Source: Litoditis marina
Lineage: Eukaryota; Nematoda; Chromadorea; Rhabditida; Rhabditidae
Assembly: GCA_964036275.1 (NCBI GenBank)
Contig: OZ038434.1
Coordinates: forward strand, 16,977,879-17,041,878
Length of the DNA stretch: 64,000 nt
Direction: 5' to 3'
Position numbers and translations under genes: made by a program. The notes below the pieces were generated by a model. That model did no database searches, was not told where the DNA came from, and worked only from the letters and a program-made list of their open reading frames with translations. The stretch's first letter is position 1, and the number at the start of each line of letters is the position of its first letter. Shown piece by piece: positions 36,201 through 47,623 of this stretch.

Positions 36201-39200
36201 AAGTTAATCGATAAGGTTCAGGCTTCATTCAAACTCTCTTCCTTCTCTTTCTCTCTGTATATCTCACTCTCGCCCATCCTCTCTCTACTCCTCTTTCTCT
36301 ATTCATCTCTATCTCTTATTCGCATATGTACGTTTTCAAGGAATCAGAAATAATCCAAAATCGTGTCCAACCTGTCCTATCCTGAGTGATATGGCCGCAT
36401 AGCATAGAATGATAATGAAGAGGGGTACAATTAGTTGTACCCCCAACAGGGCTGCCCCATAGATACGTCGCTGACTCTCATTGCCACTCCAGTCCTCTGA
36501 ATCACAACCAATTCTCAAACGAACAAAGATAATGAACAACACAGAAACAACATGCACACTGCTGTTCGATTTTCGTTCCAGTTTCACACTATCAATCTAT
36601 GATTTGTGTACTTAGCGACACTAATATGGTTTTAGTGGTGAACAACAGTTACAATTCGTACCCACTCGAAGACTATTCATTATGAGAATTAGCCAATTCC
36701 CTGATGAAGTTTTCGGTACACTTCCGAATACAATCTACAATTCAGCTTGTATTCATTAGTGTCGTTGAATATGCGATATTTACCTGTGCAGTACTCCCCG
36801 CAGAAGTTCTCGAATGTGTCCAGTTTCTGTTTGAACACAATCGGAGAGGAGATGAAGGCGGCCAGGATCACGATGAACTAAAATGTAGACTTTTCCGTTT
36901 GAGCGATATTTATTTTTCTAGAAATTGGTCTGTGAATCTTCCCTTCTGCCTTGAAACTCAAATAATTATCACAATCATAAGTTCTACAGGGTATAATAAG
37001 AAATGTGGCGCAGCTGTCTTGAAGAAATCACACAGCAAAGAGTGCAATCTACAGTAGGCTTGATTAGACTTTTATGGGCGACGATCGCGACTGTGTCAAA
37101 AACGTTACACAGTTCATAAGCGTCATCCACAGTATATATATCAGATTTATGAGATTGGTGGCAGCCCCTGGATCAAGGTGCGCAATGGCAACGTAAGGAG
37201 CACAACAAAAAGTGCAGTCTACAGTATGATCTCAACTCTCAACGGACGACGACTATACCCACCCCAATGACCATTCCGGCTTGGAAATGGCTGAGCGGCT
37301 TCTTCATCGGGAAGCGAATCAGCATGTATCGATCGACAGAAATGGCAGTCAGGGTGAAAGTGGAGTAGCACAGACTGATTCCCTGCAATCAAAGTGTCCC
37401 ATAGATTTCAATCGAACACTAATTCTTTTCTCCATTGGGTGCTTTTGAGATAAGATGTTTTAGATCCAAATATTTCACCTCCAGGGATTATAACATGTTG
37501 TGTCCTGCATGCGACAGTACTGGGTAATGAAGTTGATTTTTCTCTTAGGATTACTAAACTCACACTCAGTCTGTAATTATGTGCTACTGTAGTATGCACA
37601 CTTCAAATCTATCACTAGTGTTCGTATTGGTTTGATACAACATTTTCCTTTCCCTTGTGAAAGAAAATCAAATTGTGCTTTGTTTAAAGCTCAATGTTTT
37701 CGAGTTCAAGGAACATTCTCACAATTGAGACTCTTTTCAGCTGCGCGTTCCAGCTGCTATTATCAGTAATCAGGTGGTCCTCTTGGAAACAGGAGTTCAA
37801 TGAAATTACCCCCCACGTCGAAATTGAAAGAAAACGGAGTTCATTTAATTCTTAGAAGGAAAATGAGACTCAGGAACAGATTTGGAGTTAGTGGCTACAC
37901 TGTTGAATACGATACATGAATCTGAGGTTGAAGGAAGTCCCAAAAAAGTTACTACATTCGCTACAGTCATTTTAGATGAACATATTCTTTGTAACACAAC
38001 AGAAACACACTTTATGTTCAGTCACATGTCACGTGACGTCACGTGATCTCTCTCTACATTTCCCTGCTTACCGCCATAAAGGGTGCGATTCGACAAAGGG
38101 CGGCCCCGAACAGCCACTCCTTGCGGAATGCCGTGATGGGGGTGATGGTGGCGGAGATGCAGCACACGACGATGTCGGAACACGACAGCGACAGAATGAA
38201 TAGGTTCGGCACCGTCTGCAGTGTCCTGGAACAGAAGTAGATATCTATGTTGTATAATACTGAATATTATAATGTTGTTTATAAAATCTCATTGCGTATA
38301 TATAGTATACATCCTGTCAGAACACGTTAGCAACAGTAAGTCTCCCAGAAATCTATTCTATTATCATACAAGGTTCCCCATGAGTGAATGTTCGAAGCCA
38401 CGCAAAACCACGCACTTTAACAAGAAGTTGCTCTGTCGAACTTTCAAAATTCTCAATACAAGAATATAATACTGTCTATATTTTGTTCCCTATTCTTTTT
38501 GTCGTCTTTTTTGCTTCAAGGGTAGTTGGTTGAAAACAATCAATGAGTAGGAGAAGATAGGACTGGCTGTGCCTGATTAGTCAAATTGGCACAGCAATTA
38601 CTGAACTCGAGACTAAGAAAAGCAATTGAATAGTAGACCGAATACCGATATGTACATATTCTAGGAGTAAACAGAATACTCATGCAAACGTGTTCGTTCT
38701 CGATGTGTTCAACACGTCTCACGTGGAAACGGATTTCTCACGTTTCTTCACGTGGTACGGGACTATTTATACTGTTAGTCAATTGTACATTCACGTAAAA
38801 CATGTTTAACACAGCAGAACTCAGAAATGTGCTATGAAAAAATGCACTATGCCTCATTAGAATACGAACTTCACGTGACTATTCAATTGACCTTTAGTAT
38901 AACCCATTACTGGTATGACGTTTTCATAACCCCGTACATTGATTTAACTGGATCTATAGGAAACACAATTAAACTAATAGTTAGGGGAAAGTGTTAAACA
39001 CAACCTAAATTTGAGAAGTTCAGAAAGTCTAATGGAAAACACATTTCCCTTACGTTTAGGTAGATATCTAACTTATATTCAGTATAAGTTGTACCTCCTG
39101 ATATATGTAACCACCCCACTACCCCAGTTGTCTTTCTATTCAAATAGAAATGAAAGGAATGAGTAGAAGGGGATGCAATGGGGATGGAAGAAACACAAAG

Positions 39201-40830
39201 AACACATTCTACATACTCAATTTACCACGAAAGCAGACGTCACAGAAAAAAATTATATCGAGTCCAGTTTAAGATGTGTGAAAAGCAATTGGACGAAGAT
39301 TTTAGCAATGGAATTGAAAAAACGGACAAAACACTCTTAGTAAAAAATATAACCTTTCCCATTAAAGTTAGATGGAGATCTACAGCCGACATTTCTCAGT
39401 ACTCAGGCAACTGCATGGAAACAAATCTAGCAAATTTTCTGATCTGTGATTCGAACCAACTAATGACATACGTCAATAAGCTCTAATTCGCAATGTTGTT
39501 TTGCAGATTAGGCACCCGATTCGGGCGATGATGTGGGCAAATGAGACTATGAAATCAGTAAAACATGAACCTGCAAAAATTTGCAGAAGTGGTAATCAAG
39601 TTACAGAAAGTGCTCGATGCAGGGCAGGGAACCTATCATGGAAAGACACAAATAACACTGCACTGACTTAAAACTGCCTACGTTCTAGATTCGCAACATT
39701 CTGCATTCGCTAAAGCGAGTGTCTCAGAAGACCGGCGCAACTAGCATGTTCTGCTGGTAAGAAAAAGTCTTTTTTCACCGTGTGTCACGTGAAGTGTGTC
39801 TACTGTTCTGCAGCCAGAGGGTGCGCTGGTGCAACTGTTATGCTGGAATAATTCCCCCGCGGATCTTCATCCCATTGCTTTCACGACACTTTTAGGGTGA
39901 TTGACTCATTTTGTTGTCATGAGAATAATGTTGTTTTGATCTATGAGCAAAGTTTGTAATTATTATTGTTATAAGAGAACTAGCATGTGTTTGATGAGAC
40001 GTAGATCGGGATATCTTGGTGGGGGTGCTCCTGACTTGTTTCCCAGTTAGTGAATTGTTGACTAGAAACGTATAAACCCACTTGTTCCTTGTTATTGCGA
40101 GTATGACACAAGTGTTTCCCACACAGCCACATACGATGATGACCGCGTAGAGCAGTGTGAAAATGGCCATTATCGGGATCTGGAAAGGAACATGTCCGAA
40201 AAACTTCGAAATGATTCATTCGAAAAGTGTTCGCAGGATCTGAGTTGTTGTTTGATCTGCTCACAAATCAATGTTTCCGAGTTACAATTGAAATTCAACG
40301 GAATTGACCGTGTCCATCTCCTTTTCATAAAGCGACCCGAATTTAGAGGTGATTTAGCCCTTGAAAACTTGAAAAATCAGCGATACTCCTATTGAGAACA
40401 TGGGTATCGAATATTTAGCTCTCGGAACCTGAGTTTTTCCTGTATATGTCAATGATGTGTCCGTATGAATCGAATATTCATAAAGGGAAGGGCAAACAGT
40501 CTGGTCAGATTATAAACTGATTACACGCAAAATCGAATCATTGTAGGTAATAATGTCAGAACTCATGATATCCACGTAAACTTTACTGAAACTAAATAGA
40601 ACAAGCACGTTACAAAATACAATGAGAAATAAATGAAAGTAAGTGAGTATGTTTTTCCTCTGCTCTCGCCTACTACACATAAATCTCATCTTTGAGCTAC
40701 TGATTGGATGTTGTTACCCCAAAATCGATGAACTTATTATTTTAGTAACGAAACGTACCCTGGTGGTTAGGTCGCCTCGAAAAAACCACAGTTCATCGTT
40801 GAGATTCAGGCACTCTGAGTCGTTGGACAT
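33218..40830 (-). CDS. Neuropeptide F/Y-type class A GPCR, complete 11-exon gene
   Basis: Seven-helix plasma-membrane receptor, probably for an FMRFamide- or NPF-like peptide; the ligand cannot be read from sequence. Exons: 40830-40759, 40179-40082, 38225-38072, 37382-37263, 36877-36784, 36496-36372, 36196-36149, 35865-35774, 35486-35369, 35048-34869, 33532-33218; 1416 nt, 471 aa, phases all consistent. Residues seen: N46 in CGCVGNT (TM1), D74 in LSLSCSD (TM2), C101 and C178 as the likely disulfide, DRY at 125-127, NPLLY at 310-314 in CVAMTSTVWNPLLYAMLN, and a glycosylation sequon N3-D-S. The N-terminus is only 24 residues. The ATG lies one base after an acceptor-like CAG, suggesting trans-splicing or a 5' UTR exon. 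TM4 lacks the usual Trp and TM6 lacks the usual Pro (SWIWSV). The C-tail is Arg/Ser-rich. It resembles nematode NPR receptors; I do not assign a specific symbol. Confidence 0.9.
36236..36310 (+). repeat. CT-rich tract in a GPCR intron
   Basis: Short pyrimidine run (CTCTCTTCC, TTTCTCTCTG) between GPCR exons 36149-36196 and 36372-36496. On the transcribed strand it is a GA tract. Confidence 0.6.
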
Positions 40831-43800
40831 TCTGGAATATTTTCATAAAATGGATAATCTAGGAAACAACGGAATAAGATAAATGCTTGTTGAGCTCAAT
40901 GAACTATACTTTTAAATCATGGAAGGGAGAAGTTCATCAAGGCGTGGTTTATAACTCGGAAAGAACGTTTTTATTTTTCCATAGGTCTTTAACGTCAGTG
41001 GATTCCATTCGAAATACAGTACATGATCACTAATATTGATTTATTTTGAATCGACTGAAGCTAGATTTAGTTCGCGCTAATTCGCAAACCGTAAACCAAC
41101 AGCTTCTTTCGTGATAGAAATAGTCGAAAATGCAGAAAGTTACCGAATGCTTCACAAAAGGAAATACAAGAACTCAAAGTGATTATACATGTTTACAGTA
41201 CAAGTAACGGTTAGTTTCGATTGGTTTTTACCAATCTCGCTCTTAGGCCCTAGCAACGAGGTATACCATCTAAGAAGTGTTGATTATAAAAATGATAGAA
41301 ATTAGTAGAACAACTCAACCGTGATCAAGAAGTATTGAAGTGAGATGAATACTCATTGAAACGAGATAAAAGACGTCATTAATTTAAATAATTTGCACCT
41401 GTGACTAGACACTTGTACTTGTTCAATGAATAATACAACGGAAAGATAGCCGCCTCGCCAGACTCAATTATCCGATAAAGTATAGTCTTTTACATCAGTT
41501 TCTAGACACATGCAGTACTATTCACAGAGACAATCTCCAATCTATTTGTATCAGAGACAAGTTGAAATGAATATCGATGTGAGAATAGTTAATGGAAAAC
41601 TTGGGAAAAGCAAAAGTCTTGCTTTGGATGTTTGAGATTTGCTGTACCGTCTTCACAAACCTATTCTTCACTTTGGAAAAAGTATACAGTATTAGTAAAT
41701 GACCAAGTCACGTGGGACAAGAGACGCTCACTTATCCACAAGTCAGACCTATGTTATAGTCTACATCATGCTACTGACACCCCTACATTACATAGAGTAG
41801 GTGCCAAATTTATAAATTTCTGTCTCTCGCCGGAATCGAACCTGCGAGAAAAGTTTCGAATCAGGGCGCGAACCACTGCGCTATTAGAGAACGTAACCAG
41901 AAAGCTTTGGAATCGAAACATGCGTGCGTACACAGCGGAAAGTGACATATACAGTACCCTCCCGCATTTCCGTTGGCGACGAAAATACAAAGTTTTGAAT
42001 ATGCTCTATAGCGAACTATAACTTAGCCAAAAATCATTTTGAACACTGTTTGTTTAGGTAACCGGAATCGAAGGCAAAAATCGCCGCAACACTTAGTTAG
42101 CGAGAGTGATTTTATGAAGTGAAGCGACTTATATTCAGAAATATCCGCCTCCCTTGTATCAATGACACAAACATAAGGAGCTAATCCCGACTAGATAGGC
42201 TTAGTTGCCGACATCTCGAGACGTCATATGTTTTTGAAGCAGGGAATCGTCCCACGTTTTCTAGAACAATTTTTATATGCGTTTCAATATCTAACGGACG
42301 TCAGCAGATGATTCTAATGACTTTAAAAAAATCTGTCTGGGATGTTTCCGCTTGGGGAAATTCGTATATTCATTCAACTACGCTAAGTGTAGAAATGATT
42401 TGTAATTTTCTCCATATACTTTTTACTGTATATACATAATTTCCCCTTTTCAAATTTTTTAAATTTTGTTTTTGTCTGATACTGGAAAACATGAAGCACG
42501 ATCGGGATAACTAATATGAGAAAATGGACCAAACAGGTTTAATTTGCTCTCTCTTTTTCTGGGTTCGGTGGAAAATGTTCGTGACATGAAGTTATCTAAA
42601 TTAGATCTTTGTGTGTGCGTTTGGAGATTTGAGGAAAACAAAAGATAACTAGGTTTTTGTATAGCTTCTTCATAGAACACTGAAATAAAAAGGAAAAACG
42701 TCGTTGAGAGAAGACCAGGTTTAAATAGGAGACGGTCTGAGCCGAAGTTTTTCGAATCCTCTGCACTTTAGCCGGAATTCGGGGCCATGGCGAGAACAGG
42801 TCGACCAAACTATAACTTATCCTAATATTCAAACTGGGTATATTCAAATATATTTCTTTAAGATGAAACTCAAAATAATTTTTCAGTCATTAAATCTAGT
42901 ACATGTGAAATAATTATTCTCAGCAGCTGCCGACTCAACGCATTGAAATACCACACGTGGGTGGAATGAAAAGAATGGGATTAGAAAAGAGGATTAGAAA
43001 ACTGTTCACTGTTATTATATATGTCATCATTACATTGAAGTAAAGAACAAGCTATCACACGAAATAACTACTTTTTCAGACTACTCTGCATACATTTAGA
43101 ATGATTTTTAAATGATACCTTCAATTTAGTTCGGAAGTGATTGAGATTTCATAACGTGTTACACACCTAAATTGTGGTTTTAACCAATACAACAGGGTAA
43201 GCAAAAGAATGTAAGCCTTTCCTATTTTGATCTGATTGAGACTGGTTAACATGGTAATATGAGAATGAAACTTGAACTTGAACTTTATCTTAATGACTAA
43301 ACATGTAGGTGTGACTGTAATTTTAATCCGAAACCTCAGTGGAGACTTGGTTTTGTGACGTACCAAGTAGGTGTTTCTTGTGACCGCACAATTAGAAACA
43401 GGGGGAGGTTGTTATTCCCTCCGTTTTGAGATATTCACACATATTATTAGTCTATCAAAGAAAGAAACATAAAATGTATTCAGAACCCGATAGTTAGAAA
43501 AAGTATACTAAACATAACTAACATCAACGAAATCTGTTCCTACTCTTGAAGTCTTAGGTCAGAATATTGGCCAAAGCACATTTCATGTGCATATTAGACT
43601 CTGAACACGCAAAAACCCCTCGGAATGCTATATTTTTCTCATTTTCCGGATTCCTAGGTGATAGAAACAAATACGTGAATGTTTTAGGTGAGATGCTGTG
43701 GATTGTATGAGCTTGGTCCACCGTCCAGCTGCGAAGTTTCATCAATCGAATTAAAATTACAGAATAGTTTGGAAAATCTTTTCAAACTGAAAAAGTGTTG

Positions 43801-44608
43801 AGCTTCGAATTAATTATGACTTTTGCCTCTGCAGGTTGCAGGATTAGCAGTTTACTCATGATTCATAATGAGTTTGCAAACTCTATTCTACCAAGTAGAG
43901 CTCATACTATGGTCGTAACTGCCTCGATTATTCACGAGAGGCTATTCTTGGGTTATTCCACAAACTAAACACAAGAATGAGCAAAAAGAGGAACAAACTT
44001 ATTATTTTTATGGTCTTTGAAGCTCGTATCGCCGAATGTTTTTATCAAAGTTTTTGAGTGAAATGACGTAGTAAACATCAGATGGCATCCTCATTAAAAT
44101 ATGATATTTTCATGAGAAAACTCCATAGGATGATTAGTTTCACGTCGCGGGTTTTGTGTCCTACTGTGTTTTTCAATAGAGTTGTGAGTTGGTTGACATG
44201 TTGTGCATATCCAATACATTACTGATTAATTGAAGGCAAGGCGAATGCACAAACTGGCAAAACATATATGGAAAACACGTAAACAACGTGAAGAACTATT
44301 CATGAACATTTTTTTTTCATAATCGAAGATTGGCTGGAAATTCTTTCAAGTGTAATGATTCCTAGTTTCTCATCACACGTTTTGCAATTGAAAAAACTTT
44401 TGGATAACCGTTTGTTGGCAAAGGAGATATAAGCATAAAGGAGAACAGAGCAAAATTTGAATGTAGAATGTCACTTAAGATTTTAACGGAGTAGTACACG
44501 TTCTTCTTCTAGAACGACGAATCTTGCAAAAAAGGCAGCAGTTCACTTAGAAGTGGAACAGTCATGTGAAAAAAGGAAAAGACAGTGGTTTTCACACGTG
44601 TCACGTGA
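40831..44608. other. Gene-free region upstream of the GPCR gene
   Basis: AT-rich sequence with no exon I can support. It should contain the GPCR promoter or 5' UTR exons on the minus strand. The only identifiable element is the tRNA-like repeat at 41798-41993. The 129-codon frame at 41632-42021 runs straight through that repeat and is not a gene. Confidence 0.5.
41798..41993 (-). mobile_element. tRNA-like repeat element, copy A
   Basis: Minus-strand copy: the plus strand reads TCTCTCGCCGGAATCGAACC (complement of a B box, GGTTCGATTCC) and AACCACTGCGCTATTA (complement of an A box). The outer part ACAGTACCCTCCCGC and TTCCGTTGGCGACG is shared with the other copies. Its ends are the most eroded of the four. 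Confidence 0.75.
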
Positions 44609-45063
44609 TTAAAGAATCCGTCCCTCTCTTATTTAGACTTATGAGTTAACAATCTGACCTTTTGGCGAATGAGAAACCATTATCAAAAATCTATACTTTT
44701 ATATCTCTATCTTGCTTCGTTTTCTCCAAAAAGCGACTTACGTAATGACACCGATAGGGGGGTTGCGTACAGGGTATGCTCAAAATAGCCTATAGAAGTA
44801 CAAAAATATTTTTAAAACTTTCTATCATATACGACAACACAATTAGGACTAAAAAATGAAAATAAATCTGGAAGTAAATGAACCAAGTCAAGTTGCGTCA
44901 CAGTGAAAATGTTCATGTCCTCGTTTTTATTGCTTGATGTTATGCAAATTTTACAAATTTTCTAAAAGAAAGGTAAAATGGTTTATGGCAAGACATTGAG
45001 AAACTTTTTTGAGCTTTTTAAATATTTCGTATAACTCAGATTATAGCGGAACGGTTTCTTTAA
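44609..45063. mobile_element. TTAA-bounded element, family B copy 1
   Basis: 455 bp with inverted ends TTAAAGAATCCGTCC and GGAACGGTTTCTTTAA. The interior matches 60111-60568 along its whole length (for example GCTCAAAATAGCCTATA). TTAA at both borders fits piggyBac-type insertion. No coding capacity. Confidence 0.85.
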
Positions 45064-45298
45064 CCGTTATCTCTCATCAAGTGTTTTGGAAACTCCTCTA
45101 CGGTCTTCTTTGAAAGTTTGAAAGATGGTTGGTGTTAGTGTGAAGTAGAACATCAGAGTGTCTAACAATCAACTGGGTCTACGTTTCATGGCAATGAATA
45201 TTCATTATAGAAGAAGTTGGTCTGGGAGGGGCCTAGTAAAGATACTGCGACTAGGTTCTAATTAGGGCGGCTAGAAGAAAATAAGCAGTACACAGGGG

Positions 45299-45480
45299 AT
45301 ATTAGGGGAGAGATTGAGGGGGGGGGGAGGGAGTGGGAAAGAGGGGAAGAGGGGAAGAGAGAGTACGAGGGAGAGAGAGGAAGAGGGGAGGAGAGAGAGT
45401 ACGAGGGAGAGAGAGGGAGAGGGAAAGAGAGTGTGAAGAAGGAAGAGATAGAAGGAGTGAAGGGAAGAGACGCTTGAGAA
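45299..45480 (+). repeat. GA-rich low-complexity tract
   Basis: Purine-rich run with GGGAGAGAGAG repeats and a G10 stretch near 45319. The minus-strand reading frame across it is an artefact. Confidence 0.85.
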
Positions 45481-45856
45481 AAATATAGTTTCCAATAATG
45501 TTTCCTGCTAGAGAACTTCTACTTCCGTTTCAGCTTCATAGGCTATCCAATATGAAGTACACTTCCAGAATAAATCTAGCGGAACGATGTCTTTTATAGT
45601 TCTCCAAGTCTCTTGCATTAAAAAAGAAAAAAACCTATCTGCACGCCTCAAAAGTTTTAATGAAAGTGAAACCTAACGCTACGTTAGGTGTTATTGGTGA
45701 AGTACAAATCGGGCACATTTTGTATAGGCCAAAAATATCAAACGTATATGTCAGTTCCTCGTTGGAATTGGAAGGCGAAAATCTGTTAATGAATTGGTTT
45801 GAAGAAGGAAGCAGTCTATGGGAACATCCACGAATTCTATCCTAACCTTCGTCTTG

Positions 45857-46329
45857 TTAAAGGGACCGTACCTCTATAATTTTCCATTCTAAGTAATTTT
45901 TGAAACATGAAAAAAGTCATTCATTCTGTTTTGAGATGGATGTTCATGCCTTACGTACAGAGAGTTCAAAAAACCCCACTATTACAAAGCAAAATGGAAG
46001 CCAACAGAATTTGGGTTACTGTAATGCAGCAATGCTTAATCTATCACTGCTTTGTAGTTTTCATGATATTCACAAATATTTCTTCACAGATTCAATATTG
46101 GTAATTTTGGCCATGTTTTGAATATGGTTTTGTAATTTTATGGACATTTTGAAAAATTTGTACGTAGGTGAACTCGGCGGTGTATGTATGTGGGCGTGGT
46201 CGCGCCGCATTTTTGAGAACACGGAGCAAGACAGGAAGTTGACCTATATGAATTATTTCGGGTTTTTAATGTGAACAATATCGACTAATCAGCTCAAACC
46301 TCCAAATTAGAGAGGAACGGTCCCTTTAA
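45857..46329. mobile_element. TTAA-bounded element, family C
   Basis: 473 bp with inverted ends TTAAAGGGACCGTACCTCTA and AGAGGAACGGTCCCTTTAA. The ends resemble family B (TTAAAG, ACCGT, TCC) but the interior differs. A single copy in the window. The reading frames inside (about 70 codons) show no family signature. Confidence 0.75.
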
Positions 46330-46915
46330 ACAGCGTTCTTTCCTGACTCTTACATCCCACCGCGAGAAAAGTGTCGCGAAGTAGTGCGCCGAGTGTGGAG
46401 ACACAGGACAGGATCAAGGTGACGGGACCTTCTATTGAACGTACTGAGATTTAGACTTTCTGTGAACAAGCTCGAACTGAAGTTATTAGCAAAAACGAAC
46501 GAACGTAAGTGTTGACGCACCAAAACTAGTCATCTGGTATTTTCTAAGCTCTTTTCCGGAATGCTATGAAATACTAAATCATTACTGATAACCTGAACCT
46601 GCAGTAACTACTGCCGTTAACGGAACTTCAATTAGTGGACTACATAGTTATGAAAGTATCTGAATGCCGAATAGCTCAAAAGTATGATTTTTCTCAACAA
46701 CGTTGTGGATTTGACAATGACAGTAAACAACAACAATGGAGTACGGAGAAAATTATAATATTGGTACACTACAAATAAATTGAGTAGTCACGTAAGGGTA
46801 GCATTTTAATGAGGAAATGTACACTCTGTAATTGCACGTTTTTGAATTCTACTGTGTTCAACATGTTTCACGTTACTGTGCAACTGACTAACAGTATAGC
46901 ACAGGGAAGGACATG

Positions 46916-47223
46916 TATAGTGGGTGTCAAATTCATAAACTTCAGTCTCTCGCCGGAATCGAGCCTGCGAGCAAAAGTTTAATAGCAGGGCGCTGACCAC
47001 TGCGCCATAAGAATACATGATGAGCAAACTTTGGAATCGAAGACATGTGTGATATTAGTTTGATCTATTGCAGAAGAATGCAGTGGGTGACTACAACTCA
47101 GTTGTAGTTAGATCAGCGTATATCAGAAAAGGGATCAAACTAAGAAACCGACTGGATTTTGAGTGACACAGTGGAAAGTAAGATATACAGTACCCTCCCG
47201 CCTTTCCGTTGGCGACGACTATA
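46916..47223 (-). mobile_element. tRNA-like repeat element, copy B, split by an insertion
   Basis: Bounded by TATAGTGGGTG on the left and GGCGACGACTATA on the right. The B-box complement GGAATCGAGCC and A-box complement GACCACTGCGCCATAA lie in the left part. A 115-bp sequence (47052-47166) interrupts the conserved stretch GACATGTGTG / ACACAG that is continuous in copies C and D. Confidence 0.8.
47052..47166. mobile_element. 115-bp insertion nested in the tRNA-like repeat
   Basis: Has inverted motifs TTAGTTTGATC and GATCAAACTAA and a central AACTCAGTTGTAGTTAGATC. A near-identical copy is at 47509-47623, so this is a mobile or recently duplicated unit. Related short ends (ATCAAACTACAA) occur at 31043, 57443, 58553 and 59634. 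Confidence 0.75.
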
Positions 47224-47508
47224 AGTGTCGCTCTTCTTCTTGTGTTGGTAGTTTTTCCTAAATTGGGCTGTGTACACAAAATAAACGAGTTATGGCCATA
47301 CTGTAAGTGGTCGTTCATGTTTGTTTTATTGGAACATCAATTTACCTGAGTTTCAAGAGCTCAGTTCTTCAGTAACCTAATTACGCCCTGCGTTAGCATT
47401 GAACTGAGCAAACGTGCGATGAGCGACTTGGAGAGTAATTTAATTACAACTCGTCAGTCGAATTATAAACAAAAATGAAGTCTGATCATTAAATAGGATT
47501 GCCGTATG

Positions 47509-47623
47509 ATATTAGTTTGATCTATTCTAGAAGAATGCAGTGGGTGACTACAACTCAGTTGTAGTTAGATCAGCGTATATCAGAAAAGGGATCAAACTAA
47601 GAAACCGACTGGATTTTGAGTGA
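47509..47623. mobile_element. Second copy of the 115-bp element
   Basis: Nearly identical to 47052-47166 and in the same orientation, about 340 bp away, in unique-looking AT-rich DNA. Confidence 0.75.

Noticed and set aside
41632..42021. 129-codon plus-strand frame
   Set aside because: It runs through a tRNA-like repeat copy in the antisense direction and starts in unrelated AT-rich DNA.
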